A model generated the notes under the pieces. The model made no database searches. It was not told the DNA's origin and was given only the letters and a program-made list of their open reading frames with translations. DNA of 64,000 nucleotides from Aquabacterium sp. A3. Its GTDB lineage: Bacteria > Pseudomonadota > Gammaproteobacteria > Burkholderiales > Burkholderiaceae_C. The position numbers and the translations under genes are program-made. Position 1 is the stretch's first letter. Each line of letters begins with the position of its first letter. The stretch lies in contig NZ_JBBPEV010000001.1 in NCBI RefSeq assembly GCF_038069945.1, positions 310,001 through 374,000 of the forward strand, read 5' to 3'. This document shows positions 63,356 through 64,000 of this stretch, in pieces.

Positions 63356-64000
63356 GGCGTCGCAGGCTCTGCCGCGGCTCGTCGTAGTCGGGCAAGACAG
63401 AACGCACCACTTCCCAGAATCGCAGGCTGTGGTTCATTTCGCGGAGGTGCGCCAGTTCATGGGTCACGACATAGTCAACGATGTCCTGACTGAAATGAAC
63501 CAGGCTCCAGTGAAGGCGAATGGATCCGTCGGCACTGGCACTGCCCCAACGGGTACGCGCTGACGAGAGGCTGATGCGCGTGACGGTCACGCCCAGGCGC
63601 TGCGCAAAATGAGCAACCCGGGCTGCAAAGATGTGGCGGGCTTCACGCTGCAGCCACGCATGCACCTGGTCTTTCACCTGGGCGGGTGTGGCTTGCGGCC
63701 CCAAACCCACCAGCAGGTTGCGCTCATCGGCGGACAAGGCCACGCCATTCAAGTCGGGCTGCAAAACCAATCGGCGGGGCTGACCCAAGAACGGCACCAG
63801 GCCACCGTCCACCCACTCAATGCGAGCCTGTGCCTCGCGTTGCACTCGTTCGCGCTGCTCCAGCAGCTTCTTGCACAGCCATTGTTCTTTGGATCTGAGC
63901 GCGGCCTCCACATCCGCGACGCTGACCCAGCGAGGTGCCCGAACGCTCAGACCTTCGGGCCCGACCACCATGCCAATGCTCCGCCGGTGGGCCCGCTTGA
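63339..64000 (-). CDS. YgjP-type M48/DUF45 metallopeptidase (5' end outside the window)
   Basis: Zinc-peptidase-like protein with HELAHLREMNHS as the metal site and SSARTRWGSASADGSIRLHW before it, as in the YgjP/UPF0758-like DUF45 group. The frame stays open to the window edge and reads KRAHRRSIG before the internal ATG at 63971, as in the family, so the true start lies beyond 64000. At least 220 codons are seen. Physiological substrate unknown. Confidence 0.85.
   Translation of the reverse strand, partial: KRAHRRSIGMVVGPEGLSVRAPRWVSVADVEAALRSKEQWLCKKLLEQRERVQREAQARIEWVDGGLVPFLGQPRRLVLQPDLNGVALSADERNLLVGLGPQATPAQVKDQVHAWLQREARHIFAARVAHFAQRLGVTVTRISLSSARTRWGSASADGSIRLHWSLVHFSQDIVDYVVTHELAHLREMNHSLRFWEVVRSVLPDYDEPRQSLRRLSVPQ

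Overview
The window looks like chromosomal core DNA of a beta-proteobacterium of the order Burkholderiales, probably near the Leptothrix/Rubrivivax/Aquabacterium or Comamonadaceae branch. The basis is gene order and protein style: hisZ with purA, hflX-hflK-hflC and hfq; pilW-rodZ-ispG-hisS-bamB-der; rpsB-tsf-pyrH-frr-uppS-cdsA-dxr-rseP-bamA-skp-lpxD-fabZ-lpxA-lpxB-rnhB; PriB between S6 and S18; and a high G+C content with strong third-position GC bias. GC was judged by eye, not computed. I assign no species.

Region 1 (1-5.26 kb) is a C4-dicarboxylate uptake module. A DctS-type sensor kinase, followed by the first codons of what is probably its response regulator, is divergent from a TRAP transporter (dctP-dctQ-dctM). 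Region 2 (5.28-11 kb) is the glycine cleavage operon gcvT-gcvH-gcvP behind a tandem glycine riboswitch, with a spermidine-synthase-like protein convergent to it. Region 3 (11-14.5 kb) is the divergent pair ppsR/ppsA, in which PpsR is the kinase/pyrophosphorylase controlling PEP synthase. Region 4 (14.5-19 kb) holds rpsF-priB-rpsR-rplI, dnaB, a thioredoxin-2 and a Bax-inhibitor-1 family membrane protein.

Region 5 (19-34.7 kb, all minus strand) is a long run from ribosomal protein S2 through translation factors, UMP kinase, undecaprenyl-diphosphate and CDP-diglyceride synthesis, DXP reductoisomerase, site-2 protease, BamA, Skp and lipid A synthesis to RNase HII and a SpoU-type RNA methyltransferase. 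It couples ribosome production to envelope assembly, with internal hairpins that probably grade expression. Region 6 (34.7-37.8 kb) is RNase R and two identical tRNA-Leu(CAG) cassettes, each with its own terminator. Region 7 (37.8-54.5 kb, minus strand) runs ndk-rlmN-pilW-rodZ-ispG-hisS-yfgM-bamB-der-hfq-hflX-hflK-hflC-DUF2065-hisZ-purA-phosphoribosyltransferase. Region 8 (54.6-64 kb) has rluB-scpB, rluD divergent from bamD, then aceK, a beta carbonic anhydrase, an MBL-fold hydrolase and the 3' part of a YgjP-type metallopeptidase.

I see no insertion sequence, prophage, integrase, CRISPR array, defence locus or broken gene, and I found no novel multigene system. The most interesting material is RNA-level and regulatory: the tandem riboswitch with a linker hairpin, structured leaders of rpsF and rpsB, a perfect DnaA box before dnaB, the duplicated tRNA-Leu cassette, a 16-bp palindrome in the scpB/rluD gap, and frequent TGATCA at stop codons.
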